The notes beneath the pieces were generated by a model that saw only the letters and a program-made list of their open reading frames with translations, ran no database searches and was not told the origin of the DNA. From assembly GCA_016936555.1 (NCBI GenBank), contig JAFGXR010000020.1, positions 1-64,000 of the forward strand: 64,000 bases of DNA, given 5' to 3'. Position 1 is the stretch's first letter. Every line of letters begins with the position of its first letter. The DNA is from Spirochaetales bacterium. Lineage in GTDB: Bacteria > Spirochaetota > Spirochaetia > DSM-2461. This document shows positions 36,505-46,021 of the stretch, piece by piece. The position numbers and the translations under genes are program-made.

Positions 36505-36527
36505 AGGCCTCTGGCCTTTCCATTTTT
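36505..36527 (+). terminator. Possible weak terminator after modC
   Basis: AGGCC-TCT-GGCCT hairpin followed by TTCCATTTTT. The stem is short and the T-run imperfect. Confidence 0.35.
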
Positions 36528-36639
36528 CCCACCGGTCGTCCCTGCTAAAAAGTTCCGTCATAAAATAGGCTACATTGATCCGGATCATTCTCTTTTAAGT
36601 CTAAATTAACAAAGATGGAAAACCGGAATGAATCTCATA

Positions 36640-36713
36640 ACATCTATGTAAACAGGGGTTTTACATTTGTGTCAAATCGGGTCTGAGCTCCCGTTTTTCT
36701 TCGACATTTTTGT
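36640..36713. promoter_or_regulatory. Three ACA-N4-TGT sites upstream of nifH
   Basis: Exact matches at 36640-36649 (ACATCTATGT), 36663-36672 (ACATTTGTGT) and 36704-36713 (ACATTTTTGT). The first two are 23 bases apart and the third 41 bases further on. They lie about 60-130 bases before the -12 element, where an enhancer-binding activator should sit. No classical TGT-N10-ACA NifA site was found here. The 313-base gap between modC and nifH otherwise holds only the promoter and a possible terminator. Confidence 0.6.
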
Positions 36714-36756
36714 CAAAACATCTGTTTTCTCTACTTAATTTCACCTTTTTAGAAAC

Positions 36757-36772
36757 TGGCACACCCCTTGCA
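36757..36772 (+). promoter_or_regulatory. Sigma-54 promoter of nifH operon
   Basis: TGGCACACCCCTTGCA is a perfect TGGCAC-N5-TTGCA. The expected start is near 36783, giving a leader of about 30 bases with a GAGG ribosome site before nifH. Confidence 0.92.
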
Positions 36773-36797
36773 TTACCAGTGGTATAAACCTTTTTAA

Positions 36798-37631
<834 letters not shown>

Positions 37632-37645
37632 GGAGGAGAGCGAAA

Positions 37646-37972
37646 ATGTTAATGATCAGATCAATAGTCAGACCGGAAAAGAGCCAGGATGTTATGGACG
37701 CTCTTATGGATGCCGGATATCCGGCCGTGACCAAAGTGAATGTTGCCGGAAGAGGACAGCAGCACGGATTGAAAGTCGGAGAGGTCATCTACGATGAGCT
37801 TCCCAAGGATCTGCTGATTTCCGTCATCAGGGATAAGGATAAAGAGCTTGTCGTCAACACGATCCTGGGAATAGCCAGAACCGGCAAAGCGGGAAACTAC
37901 GGGGACGGAAAAGTCTTCGTCTCCCCCGTAATGGAATCCTACACAATCAGTTCCGGTTTCAAAGAGGATTAG
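37646..37972 (+). CDS. nifI1: Nitrogen regulatory PII-like protein NifI1
   Basis: 108 residues, strong GGAGG site. PII family: 'MIRSIVRPEKSQDVMDALMD' first strand and helix, a shortened T-loop 'AGRGQQHGLKVGEVIY', and 'GDGKVFVSPV' at the C-terminal end. In organisms with nifH-I1-I2-DK order, NifI1 and NifI2 together bind and switch off dinitrogenase when ammonium appears, sensing 2-oxoglutarate and ATP. Its position between nifH and nifD identifies it. Confidence 0.92.
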   Translation: MLMIRSIVRPEKSQDVMDALMDAGYPAVTKVNVAGRGQQHGLKVGEVIYDELPKDLLISVIRDKDKELVVNTILGIARTGKAGNYGDGKVFVSPVMESYTISSGFKED

Positions 37973-37982
37973 GGGGGCAACA

Positions 37983-38360
37983 GTGAAAGAAGTAATGGCG
38001 GTTATCCGGATCAATAAGGTTAACGAGACGAAAAAAGCTCTGGCCGTTGCCGGGTTTCCCTCCCTGACGGCTACGGGACGTGTCCTCGGCCGCGGGAAGG
38101 GAACGGTTGACTTTCGAATCATGCAGGGAGCGGCGGAGGGCCATGAAGAGGCCATCGCCAGGCTGAGCGATGCTCCGCAGCTCGTTCCCAAGCGCCTTCT
38201 GACCATGATTGTCCACGATGACAAAGTGGATCTGGCGGTCAAGACGCTCATCAAGGTTAACCAGACCGGAAACAGTGGTGACGGGAAGATATTTGTTCTC
38301 CCCGTCAATGACTCTTACAGAGTTCGTACCGGCGAACGGGGCGGTGTGACGCTCGACTGA
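37983..38360 (+). CDS. nifI2: Nitrogen regulatory PII-like protein NifI2
   Basis: 125 residues, GTG start with GGGGG upstream. The opening 'MKEVMAVIRINKVNETKKAL' and the longer T-loop ('GRGKGTVDFRIMQGA', with a 15-residue insertion rich in Glu and Ala) are typical of NifI2. It should form the complex with NifI1 that inhibits nitrogenase after ammonium shift. It lies between nifI1 and nifD. Confidence 0.92.
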   Translation: MKEVMAVIRINKVNETKKALAVAGFPSLTATGRVLGRGKGTVDFRIMQGAAEGHEEAIARLSDAPQLVPKRLLTMIVHDDKVDLAVKTLIKVNQTGNSGDGKIFVLPVNDSYRVRTGERGGVTLD

Positions 38361-38371
38361 AGGAAGTGAAT

Positions 38372-39997
38372 ATGAGTTTTGAAAAACTTGACGATACGAT
38401 GATGAAGACCTATCCCACCAAGGTCTACCGGAAACGGAAGAAAGCGGCCATGGTGAACGACCCCGGAGAGGTGAAGGAGATTCAGGCCAACGTCCGGACC
38501 ATTCCCGGAATCATAACCCAGAGGGGCTGTACCTATGCGGGGTGCAAGGGGGTCGTTCTGGGACCGACCAGGGATATCGTGAATATCACCCACGGCCCGA
38601 TCGGCTGCGGTTTTTATTCCTGGCTGACCAGACGGAACCAGACCAGACCGGAGAATGAGACAGCCGAGAATTTTATGACATACTGCTTTTCCACGGACAT
38701 GCAGGATTCCAATATCGTTTTCGGGGGCGAGACTCTGCTGAAGGATGCGATCCAGGAGGCTTACGACCTTTTCCATCCCAAAGCAATCGCGATTTTCTCC
38801 ACCTGTCCCGTCGGACTGATCGGAGACGATGTTCACGCCGTGGCCAGAGAGATGAAAGCGAAGTTCGGCGACTGCAATGTTTTCGGATTCTCCTGTGAGG
38901 GGTATAAAGGTGTCAGCCAGTCGGCGGGGCACCATATCGCCAACAACCAGATTTTCAAGCATGTCATCGGTAGCGATGACAGCCGCAGCGACAGCAAATT
39001 CCGGGTGAACCTGCTCGGCGAATACAATATCGGGGGAGACGCTTTCGTTCTTGAAGAGCTCTTCGAAAAATGCGGGATCGAGCTGGTGGCGACATTCAGC
39101 GGGAACTCCTCTATCGATCATTTCGCCAATGCCCATACGGCCGATCTGAACCTGATTATGTGCCACCGCTCCATCAACTATGTCGCGGAAATGATGGAAG
39201 TCAAGTTCGGCATCCCCTGGACAAAGGTGAACTTTATCGGAGCCGGACAGTCGGCCAAGTCCCTGAGAAAAGTAGGGGCTTATTTCGAAGATCCCCGGCT
39301 GATAGCCAGAATAGAAGAGGTTATCGCAGAGGAGATGCTCAAGACCGATGAGGCGGCCGCTGAATACCGCCCCGGCACGGAAGGCAAAACAGCCATGCTC
39401 TTTGTCGGCGGTTCGAGAGCCCATCATTACCAGGACCTCTTTGCGGAGCTGGGGATGAAAACGCTCGCTGCGGGATACGAGTTCGCCCACAGAGACGATT
39501 ACGAAGGAAGACGGGTTCTTCCCTCCATAAAAGTCGATGCGGACTCGAGAAACATCGAGGAGCTCCATATCGAGAAAGATCCCGGGAGATATTCACAGGC
39601 GCTGCAGGACAGAAAAGCGGCTCTTATGGAAAAAGGGATGGAGTTCAGCGATTACGAGGGAATGATGGCCCAGATGGAAAAAGGCGCTCTGGTTATTGAC
39701 GATATCAGTCATTACGAAATGGAAAAGCTGGTGGAAGTCTATAAGCCCGATGTCTTCTGCGCGGGAATCAAAGAGAAGTACGCCGTTCAGAAAATGGGTA
39801 TTCCCCTGAAACAGCTCCACAGCTACGACTACGGAGGTCCTTATGCGGGATTTGACGGAGCGGTCAATTTCTACAAAGAGATTGAGAGAATGGTCAATAC
39901 GAATGTCTGGGGTCTGATCAAAGCGCCCTGGTCCAATCAGAGCGCCATGAGCGCGAAATATGCGGGAGGTAAACATGCTGTTGCGTCACACACCTAA
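38372..39997 (+). CDS. nifD: Nitrogenase molybdenum-iron protein alpha chain
   Basis: 541 residues from the ATG at 38372; a GTG six bases earlier sits directly on the AGGAA ribosome site. P-cluster cysteines 53, 79 and 145 keep the standard 26- and 66-residue spacing. The FeMo-cofactor ligands are Cys264 in 'NLIMCHRS' and His483 in 'QLHSYDYGG'. Gln and His in 'GVSQSAGHH' line the active site. Relative to Azotobacter it has an insertion of about 50 residues near 385-435, the Clostridium pasteurianum-like form. Mo-dependent type is inferred from these features and the adjoining modABC. Confidence 0.96.
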   Translation: MSFEKLDDTMMKTYPTKVYRKRKKAAMVNDPGEVKEIQANVRTIPGIITQRGCTYAGCKGVVLGPTRDIVNITHGPIGCGFYSWLTRRNQTRPENETAENFMTYCFSTDMQDSNIVFGGETLLKDAIQEAYDLFHPKAIAIFSTCPVGLIGDDVHAVAREMKAKFGDCNVFGFSCEGYKGVSQSAGHHIANNQIFKHVIGSDDSRSDSKFRVNLLGEYNIGGDAFVLEELFEKCGIELVATFSGNSSIDHFANAHTADLNLIMCHRSINYVAEMMEVKFGIPWTKVNFIGAGQSAKSLRKVGAYFEDPRLIARIEEVIAEEMLKTDEAAAEYRPGTEGKTAMLFVGGSRAHHYQDLFAELGMKTLAAGYEFAHRDDYEGRRVLPSIKVDADSRNIEELHIEKDPGRYSQALQDRKAALMEKGMEFSDYEGMMAQMEKGALVIDDISHYEMEKLVEVYKPDVFCAGIKEKYAVQKMGIPLKQLHSYDYGGPYAGFDGAVNFYKEIERMVNTNVWGLIKAPWSNQSAMSAKYAGGKHAVASHT

Positions 39998-41357
39998 GGA
40001 GATAAAAGACAGAAAGGCCCTGACCATAAACCCGGCCAAGACCTGCCAGCCCATAGGAGCCATGTACGCGGCTCTGGGGATTCACGGATGTCTTCCCCAC
40101 AGTCACGGTTCACAGGGGTGCTGCTCCTATCACCGTTCCACCTTGACCCGGCATTACAAGGAACCGGTTATGGCGGGAACATCCTCCTTTACGGAAGGGG
40201 CATCGGTATTCGGCGGACAGAGCAATCTGCTTCAGTCTTTCAGTAACCTGTTCGCCATTTATGATCCCGATATCGTCGCCGTGCACACGACCTGTCTGTC
40301 CGAAACGATCGGTGATGATGTGAGCCAGATAACGCAGAAAGCCATCGACGAGGGGAAAATTCCCGCAGGCAAACATGTGATCTATGCCAGCACGCCCAGC
40401 TATGTGGGATCCCATGTGACAGGCTTTTCCAATATGTGCGCGTCCATCGCCAAATATTTTCCGGAAAAGCAGGACTATGAGCTGGACCAGGTCAACATTC
40501 TCCCCGGCTGGGTCGAGCCTTCGGATATGCGGGAGATTAAAAGACTGATGTCGGAAATGCATGTGCCTTTCGTCATGTTCCCCGATACGTCGGGCGTACT
40601 CGATGCGCCGCAGACGGGTTTCCATCAGTTCTACCCCAAAGGCGGGGCATCGGTTCCCGATCTGAAGCGCTCCGGCGCCAGCAGCTTTACCTTCGCTCTG
40701 GGGAAATTCTCCTCCGAAGCGGCCGGCGAAGAGCTGAGAAAGAAATGCGATGTGCCTTACGAGGTCATGGAAGTGCCCATAGGGATCAACGCGACAGACC
40801 GTTTCCTGATGAAAGTCAGTGAGGTCACCGGCTGCCCCGTACCCGAATCGATAAATGATGAAAGAGGCCGTGTCGTCGATATCATCACTGATATGCAGCA
40901 GTACCTCCACGGGAAGAAGGTAGCTCTCTTCGGAGATCCGGACATTCTGATTCCCCTCACCGAGTTCCTTCTCGCCATGGATATGAAGCCGGTCCATATC
41001 GTCAGCGGTACGCCCGGGAAGTATTTCATGGAGAGAATGAAAGAGATCATGGGTGACGATTTCGAAACCGGCAACGTGAAGAACGGTCCCAGAGCCGACA
41101 TGTTCCTGCTCCACCAGTGGATCAGGAACGAACCGGTCGACCTGATAATAGGGAACACCTACGGCAAGTACATCGCCCGGGATGAGAACATCCCCTTCGT
41201 CAGAATGGGATTCCCCATCCTCGACAGAATCGGGCACAGCTACTTCCCTGTGGTCGGCTATGCCGGAGCCATGAGAATTCTGGACAAGATGCTCGGAGCG
41301 ATAATGGATCAGATGGACCGGGAGGCCCCGGAAGAAAAGTTTGAGTTGGTTATGTAG
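39975..41357 (+). CDS. nifK: Nitrogenase molybdenum-iron protein beta chain
   Basis: 460 residues from the ATG at 39975, which has GGGAGGT 6 bases upstream; a start at 39960 would overlap nifD further. P-cluster cysteines 24, 49 and 107 have the conserved 25- and 58-residue spacing. It lacks the N-terminal extension of Azotobacter NifK (about 520 residues), again as in clostridial nitrogenase. It pairs with NifD, whose end it overlaps by 23 bases. Ends 33 bases before a large hairpin repeat. Confidence 0.96.
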   Translation: MLLRHTPKEIKDRKALTINPAKTCQPIGAMYAALGIHGCLPHSHGSQGCCSYHRSTLTRHYKEPVMAGTSSFTEGASVFGGQSNLLQSFSNLFAIYDPDIVAVHTTCLSETIGDDVSQITQKAIDEGKIPAGKHVIYASTPSYVGSHVTGFSNMCASIAKYFPEKQDYELDQVNILPGWVEPSDMREIKRLMSEMHVPFVMFPDTSGVLDAPQTGFHQFYPKGGASVPDLKRSGASSFTFALGKFSSEAAGEELRKKCDVPYEVMEVPIGINATDRFLMKVSEVTGCPVPESINDERGRVVDIITDMQQYLHGKKVALFGDPDILIPLTEFLLAMDMKPVHIVSGTPGKYFMERMKEIMGDDFETGNVKNGPRADMFLLHQWIRNEPVDLIIGNTYGKYIARDENIPFVRMGFPILDRIGHSYFPVVGYAGAMRILDKMLGAIMDQMDREAPEEKFELVM

Positions 41358-41390
41358 ATGGATGCTTATAGGCATTTATTGGGTTGTTCC

Positions 41391-41495
41391 CACCCCTCAC
41401 CCCGGCCCTCTCCCAAAAGGAGAGGGAGCAAGATTGAATTTTTACACATTCTCCCCTTCTACTCATGGGAGAAGGGGCCGGGGGATGAGGGGTTG
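41391..41495. repeat. GC-rich double-hairpin repeat, copy 3, inside the nif operon
   Basis: The most complete copy. Outer arms ACCCCTCACCCCGGCCCT (41392-41409) and GGGCCGGGGGATGAGGGGT (41475-41493) pair around two inner hairpins: CCCTCTCC-type (41406-41426) and CTCCCCTTCT...AGAAGGGG (41451-41477). It fills most of the 168-base gap between nifK and nifE, so it is transcribed in the nif mRNA. Confidence 0.8.
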
Positions 41496-41525
41496 TAAAA
41501 AAATTATTTCGTCAGAGGTAAAAAA

Positions 41526-42887
41526 ATGGGATCGGCAATACTCAAGGACAGAGAAAATCAGATCTTTATCAAAGAGCAGTCGCAGGGGGAAATTACCTGT
41601 GAAAAATCGAGCCTGGCCGGTTCGGTGAGCCAGCGGGCCTGCGTTTTCTGCGGTTCGAGGGTTGTGCTGTATCCTGTCGCCGATGCCCTTCACATTGTTC
41701 ACGGTCCGATAGGCTGCGCTTCCTTCACCTGGGATATCAGGGGGAGCCTCAGCTCGGGACCGGAGCTCCACAGACTGAGTTTCTCCACAGACCTGCGGGA
41801 AATGGATGTCATACAGGGCGGAGAGAAGAAGCTCGAAAGAGCCATTTCCGAGCTGGGCGAGCTGCACAAGCCCTCGGCCGTGTTTGTCTACGCGACCTGT
41901 ATCGCCGGCATCATCGGCGACGATATTGCGGCCGTTTGCAGGCGAACGGCCGAAAAGCTCGGCGTTCCCGTTCTTCCCGTTCATTCCGAAGGATTCAAGG
42001 GAACCAAAAAAGACGGATATAAAGCGGCCTGCGATGCCCTGGCGAAGATTGTCGGAACCGGCGATATCAGCGGTATTCCCGAAGTCAGCATCAATATCCT
42101 GGGAGAGTTCAACCTCGCCGGCGAGGCGTGGATGATCGAGGACTATTACAGAAGAATGGGCGTGGAAGTTGTCTCGGTTCTGACCGGCGACGGCAGAATC
42201 GGAAAAATCTCCAGAGCCCACGGCGCTTCGCTCAATGTGGTTCAGTGTTCGGGATCGCTGACCTACCTGGCGGAGCATATGAAGGAAAAGTACGGAATTC
42301 CCTATATCCGGGTTTCCTATTTCGGTATAGAGGATCAGTCCCGGGCTCTTTACGATGTGGCCGATTTTTTCAGTTTCAATCCCGGGTTGAGAACAAAGGC
42401 AGAGGAGATCGTCCGGGAAGAGATTTCCGTAATCATGCCCCGGATTCAGTATTACCGAGAGAAACTGGCCGGTAAAAAAGCGGCCGTTTACGTGGGGGGG
42501 GCTTTCAAGGCTTTCTCTCTTATTAAAGCATTGAGGCTTATCGATATGTCAGTCGTCATAGCCGGTTCGCAGACCGGTAACAAGAATGACTATAAACAGC
42601 TCGAAGAGCTCTGCGATCCCGGTACAGTCATTCTGGACGATTCCAATCCTCTGGAGCTGTCGCGGTTCGTACTGGAGAAAAAAGCCGACCTCTTTATCGG
42701 AGGGGTTAAGGAAAGGCCCATTGCCTACAAGCTGGGAATCGGCTTCTGCGATCACAACCACGAGAGGAAAATAGCTCTGGCCGGATATGAGGGGATGATC
42801 AATTTCTATAAAGAGGTCTATTCCTCTGTTATGAGCCCGGTGTGGAAATTCGCTCCCCGCAATAACAGGAGGAAAAGTCATGAATAA
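41526..42887 (+). CDS. nifE: Nitrogenase FeMo-cofactor scaffold subunit NifE
   Basis: 453 residues, AGAGGT site before the ATG. NifE with NifN forms the scaffold on which the NifB-cofactor gains molybdenum and homocitrate. It resembles NifD: 'SQRACVFCGSRVVLYPV' with Cys39, 'HGPIGCASFTWD' with Cys64, and 'YATCIAGIIGDD' with a third cysteine near 122. It overlaps nifN by 8 bases. It is the first gene after the hairpin repeat. Confidence 0.94.
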   Translation: MGSAILKDRENQIFIKEQSQGEITCEKSSLAGSVSQRACVFCGSRVVLYPVADALHIVHGPIGCASFTWDIRGSLSSGPELHRLSFSTDLREMDVIQGGEKKLERAISELGELHKPSAVFVYATCIAGIIGDDIAAVCRRTAEKLGVPVLPVHSEGFKGTKKDGYKAACDALAKIVGTGDISGIPEVSINILGEFNLAGEAWMIEDYYRRMGVEVVSVLTGDGRIGKISRAHGASLNVVQCSGSLTYLAEHMKEKYGIPYIRVSYFGIEDQSRALYDVADFFSFNPGLRTKAEEIVREEISVIMPRIQYYREKLAGKKAAVYVGGAFKAFSLIKALRLIDMSVVIAGSQTGNKNDYKQLEELCDPGTVILDDSNPLELSRFVLEKKADLFIGGVKERPIAYKLGIGFCDHNHERKIALAGYEGMINFYKEVYSSVMSPVWKFAPRNNRRKSHE

Positions 42888-44220
42888 GAAAACTCCCGAT
42901 TACGTTTCGACATCCAATCCCTGCAAAGTCTGCTCTCCACTCGGCGTCAGCCTGGCTGTCAAAGGCCTGGAGAATGCCATGTCGATCATGCACGGTTCCC
43001 AGGGATGCGCCACTTATATCCGGCGCTATATGATCAGTCATTTCAAAGAGCCTCTGGATATAGCCTCATCCAGTTTTGATGAAAGATCGGCGGTTTTCGG
43101 AGGGAAGAGAAATCTCCGGGCCGCCATAGAAAATGTGTCGCTCAAGTATGATCCCGAACTGATCGTCGTGGCGCCCACATGCCTCTCCGAAACCATCGGA
43201 GACGACCTGAGGGCTTACTGCCGCAATTTTGATTCCACCACATCGGCGGAAGTCCTTTCCGTATCCATGCCGACTTACACGAGCGCTCACCTTGTCGGTT
43301 TTTATGGGGCCGTGAGAAGCGTGGTCGCCGGAAAGGAGAAAGGCGATGAAAAACGACAGGCAGTCAATATATTCCCGTCCATGGTCTCTCCGGCGGATCT
43401 TCGCTATCTGAAAGAAATCGTCGGATCCTTTTTCGATAAATCCATGGTTATGCCCGATTATTCGGAAACGCTCGATGGTGAAATCTGGGGAGAATATATC
43501 CCCATCGCGCCCGGCGGGACGCCCCAGAAAGATATTGCCTCAGCCCATAAAGCGGATTTCTCCATCAGCTTTTCTCCCTATACAAAAGAGGACATCAGCG
43601 CTGCCTGCTGGCTGGAAGAGGAATACGGAGTGGAGCATTTCGATCTTCTGCCGCCTATCGGCATCAGGGGAACCGATGAGCTTATCGATGTTCTCTCGCA
43701 GAAAAGCGGCAGGGATGTTCCCCGAAATCTTGTCCGGGAAAGAGCCCGGCTGATCGACGCCCTGGCGGACAGCCACAAGTATACATTCGGAAAAAGAGCT
43801 GTCGTTTACGGCGACGGGGATTTTGTAGCCGGTATCGCTTCCTTTCTCGATGAAATCGGCATCGTTCCGGTCATCTGCGCCTGCGGGACTCCCTTTCCCC
43901 GTTTCGAGGAATACCTGAAAAACAGCCTGGAAGAGACAGAGCCGGAGTATATCGGAGCCGATGTGGATTTCCGGGACCTGGAAGAGCTGATGGAAGGGAA
44001 AGAGTACGATTTCATGATCGGAAGCAGCAAAGGGTATCCCCTTTCCAGAAAGCGGGGGATTCCCCTGGTCCGCTGCGGATTCCCCATCCACGACCGGATC
44101 GGCGGGCCCCGTTTTCTCCATGTGGGCTATGAAGGAGCCCTCAATCTGCTCGACACAATTGTCAACACTCTGCTGACAAAGAAACAGGACGACTCGACTG
44201 TAGGATATTCCTACTTGTAA
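42880..44220 (+). CDS. nifN: Nitrogenase FeMo-cofactor scaffold subunit NifN
   Basis: 446 residues, AGGAGG site. NifK-like: 'NPCKVCSPLGVSLAVKG' near 12, 'MHGSQGCATYIRRY' near 40 and 'APTCLSETIGDDL' near 98. It partners NifE in cofactor maturation. It is not fused to NifB, in contrast to the NifN-B fusion of some clostridia. nifB follows after 21 bases. Confidence 0.94.
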   Translation: MNKKTPDYVSTSNPCKVCSPLGVSLAVKGLENAMSIMHGSQGCATYIRRYMISHFKEPLDIASSSFDERSAVFGGKRNLRAAIENVSLKYDPELIVVAPTCLSETIGDDLRAYCRNFDSTTSAEVLSVSMPTYTSAHLVGFYGAVRSVVAGKEKGDEKRQAVNIFPSMVSPADLRYLKEIVGSFFDKSMVMPDYSETLDGEIWGEYIPIAPGGTPQKDIASAHKADFSISFSPYTKEDISAACWLEEEYGVEHFDLLPPIGIRGTDELIDVLSQKSGRDVPRNLVRERARLIDALADSHKYTFGKRAVVYGDGDFVAGIASFLDEIGIVPVICACGTPFPRFEEYLKNSLEETEPEYIGADVDFRDLEELMEGKEYDFMIGSSKGYPLSRKRGIPLVRCGFPIHDRIGGPRFLHVGYEGALNLLDTIVNTLLTKKQDDSTVGYSYL

Positions 44221-44241
44221 TCAGGCAATCGGAGGTGAAAT

Positions 44242-45501
44242 ATGATAGACGAGACCAGACATCCCTGCTTTAATAAAAAAGCGGCAAAAGATTACGGGCG
44301 GATGCATCTGCCCGTGGCGCCGGCCTGTAACGTGCAGTGCAATTTCTGCAACCGCGATTACGACTGCGTCAATGAATCCAGACCCGGTGTGACGAGCACC
44401 ATACTCTCTCCCGGTCAGGCCGAGTGGTTTTTTACTAAGGTCTCCGCAGAGACGCCTATCTCCGTTGCCGGTATAGCCGGTCCCGGAGACCCTTTCTGCG
44501 ATCCAGAACCGACTCTGAAAACGTTCGAATTGATCAGAGCCGCCCATCGCGATGCCATTCTCTGCGTGTCGACGAACGGACTGAATCTACTCTCATCCAT
44601 CCCCAGGCTGGCGGAAATCGGCGTCAGCCATGTGACCATTACGGTCAACGCCGTCGATGCCGCGATCGGAAGTAAAATCTACAGCTGGATCAGACGGGGA
44701 AAGAGGACTTTCCGGGGTGTGGAAGGGGCGACGCTTCTTCTGGAAAATCAGCTGGCAGCCATAGCATCTCTGAAAGCCCACGGCATAACGGTCAAGATCA
44801 ACTCCATCGTTATCCCCGGCGTCAATGATCATCACATTCCCAGGATCGCCGAGGAAATGAAGAAGAGGGGCGCTGACCTGTTCAACTGCATCCCCATGAT
44901 TCCCGTAGAAGGTGCGGTTTTCGGGAACCTGACCGAACCGGATCACGATGCCATGTGGAAGATCAAAGAGGAAGCGGGAAAATTCCTGCCCCAGATGAAG
45001 CACTGCCAGAGATGCCGCGCCGATGCTGTGGGCAAACTGACTGAAAAAGATCCGGGCCTCTGGAGAGAGCTGTTCCTCGATGCGGCGTCCAGACCGCTTT
45101 ATCCCGAAGAGGACCGCCCCTATGTGGCTGTGGCGTCCCGGGAAGGATTCCTTATCAATCAGCATCTGGGAGAAGTCTCTGACCTGGCTGTCTATAAGCT
45201 CGATGAAAAGGGAAAAATAAGCCTGATGGAAAGGCGGAAGACACCGGTTTCCGGTGGCGGCGATGTCCGCTGGGAGAAACTGGCCGATTCCTTTTCCGAC
45301 TGCCGGGCCATTCTGGTCAACGGCGTGGGCAATGCGCCGAGGAAAATCCTTGAGGATAAGGGGCTGAAAGTCTACCAGGTCGAAGGACTCCTCGATGTGG
45401 CGGCCTCGAAAATCTATTCCGGCCATTCCCTCAGTTCTATGAGCTGCCGTAGCAGCGGCTGCGGGGTGGCCTGTAAGGGCTCAGGAAATGGCTGCGGGTA
45501 A
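44242..45501 (+). CDS. nifB: FeMo-cofactor biosynthesis radical SAM protein NifB with NifX-like domain
   Basis: 419 residues, GGAGGT site. The radical SAM cluster motif CxxxCxxC is at Cys29, 33 and 36 ('ACNVQCNFC'). It builds the 8Fe-9S-carbide NifB-cofactor from two 4Fe-4S clusters. From about residue 293 a second domain ('VAVASREGFLINQHLGE...AVYKLD') is of NifX/NafY type and probably holds the product. The last 20 residues form a tail with four cysteines ('CRSSGCGVACKGSGNGC'). Confidence 0.95.
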   Translation: MIDETRHPCFNKKAAKDYGRMHLPVAPACNVQCNFCNRDYDCVNESRPGVTSTILSPGQAEWFFTKVSAETPISVAGIAGPGDPFCDPEPTLKTFELIRAAHRDAILCVSTNGLNLLSSIPRLAEIGVSHVTITVNAVDAAIGSKIYSWIRRGKRTFRGVEGATLLLENQLAAIASLKAHGITVKINSIVIPGVNDHHIPRIAEEMKKRGADLFNCIPMIPVEGAVFGNLTEPDHDAMWKIKEEAGKFLPQMKHCQRCRADAVGKLTEKDPGLWRELFLDAASRPLYPEEDRPYVAVASREGFLINQHLGEVSDLAVYKLDEKGKISLMERRKTPVSGGGDVRWEKLADSFSDCRAILVNGVGNAPRKILEDKGLKVYQVEGLLDVAASKIYSGHSLSSMSCRSSGCGVACKGSGNGCG

Positions 45502-45576
45502 CGGGCCGTCTTGATACTGTCAGGAATCCAGTGCTTTGGATGAAATAAAAGAAATTATCAAAAACAGGAGAAAAAA

Positions 45577-45885
45577 ATGGAAAAACCGGGAAAACACATT
45601 CTGGTGTGCGCGAGTTTCAGAGCAGGGGGAGAGCCTCAGGGGATCTGCCATAAGAAGGGGAGTCTCGATTTCCTTCAGTACATGCAGGACGAACTTCTGG
45701 ACCGGGGAATGCACGATGTCATGATTTCGACGACGGGCTGCCTTAAAGTCTGCGATCGCGGACCGGCTATGGTGGTCTACCCGGATAACATCTGGTACGG
45801 CGGAATTTCAGGAGAGGAGGATATCGACACCATCCTCGATGCCATGGAGGATGGCCAGGTTTCTGAAGAATTTGTTATTTCATAA
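45577..45885 (+). CDS. Thioredoxin-like 2Fe-2S ferredoxin
   Basis: 102 residues, AGGAG site. Four cysteines at 11, 24, 55 and 59 have the spacing of thioredoxin-fold 2Fe-2S ferredoxins, which often accompany nif genes (FdI of Clostridium pasteurianum type). Likely an electron carrier or assembly factor for nitrogenase. It ends the nifH operon, 75 bases after nifB, before the separate nifV promoter. Confidence 0.88.
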   Translation: MEKPGKHILVCASFRAGGEPQGICHKKGSLDFLQYMQDELLDRGMHDVMISTTGCLKVCDRGPAMVVYPDNIWYGGISGEEDIDTILDAMEDGQVSEEFVIS

Positions 45886-45929
45886 ACATGCATTAATGTA
45901 TGATGTCTGTTATGTGAATACAATATTGT
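45886..45929. promoter_or_regulatory. ACA-N4-TGT site upstream of nifV
   Basis: ACAATATTGT (45920-45929) matches exactly. A degenerate copy, TGTATGATGT (45897-45906), lies exactly 23 bases upstream, the same spacing as the first two nifH sites. A further ACA-N8-TGT dyad is at 45886-45899. The exact site is about 83 bases before the -12 element. Confidence 0.5.
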
Positions 45930-45993
45930 AGGATCTTTGATTCCTTTATTGCCATAATCAGCCTGTATCGTGCTTAGACTTGATAAAGACAAT

Positions 45994-46009
45994 TGGCACT
46001 GATTTTGCA
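45994..46009 (+). promoter_or_regulatory. Sigma-54 promoter of nifV-nifA-GNAT operon
   Basis: TGGCACTGATTTTGCA is a perfect TGGCAC-N5-TTGCA. The expected transcript start is 46019-46021, only 1-3 bases before the nifV ATG at 46022, so the mRNA should have almost no leader. Confidence 0.85.
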
Positions 46010-46021
46010 ATTACTTGGATA

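Noticed and set aside
36647-36665. TGT...ACA pair upstream of nifH as a classical NifA site.
   Set aside because: The spacer is 13 bases, not 10. The pair is better explained as neighbouring halves of two ACA-N4-TGT sites.
39820-39860. NifD has 'GPYAGFDG' where Azotobacter has 'GPYHGFDG', suggesting loss of the FeMo-cofactor histidine.
   Set aside because: Counting from the C terminus of the Azotobacter protein shows the ligand is the His in 'MHSWDYSG', which is kept here in 'LHSYDYGG'. From memory, Clostridium pasteurianum NifD also has Ala at the other position.
38315-41375. Long minus-strand frames across nifD and nifK (about 420 codons each).
   Set aside because: They lie exactly opposite strongly conserved nitrogenase genes, have no ribosome sites and show no protein-family features; they are codon-bias shadows.
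41341-41628. 95-codon plus-strand frame between nifK and nifE.
   Set aside because: It is created by the hairpin repeat and runs into nifE in another frame; no ribosome site and low-complexity translation.
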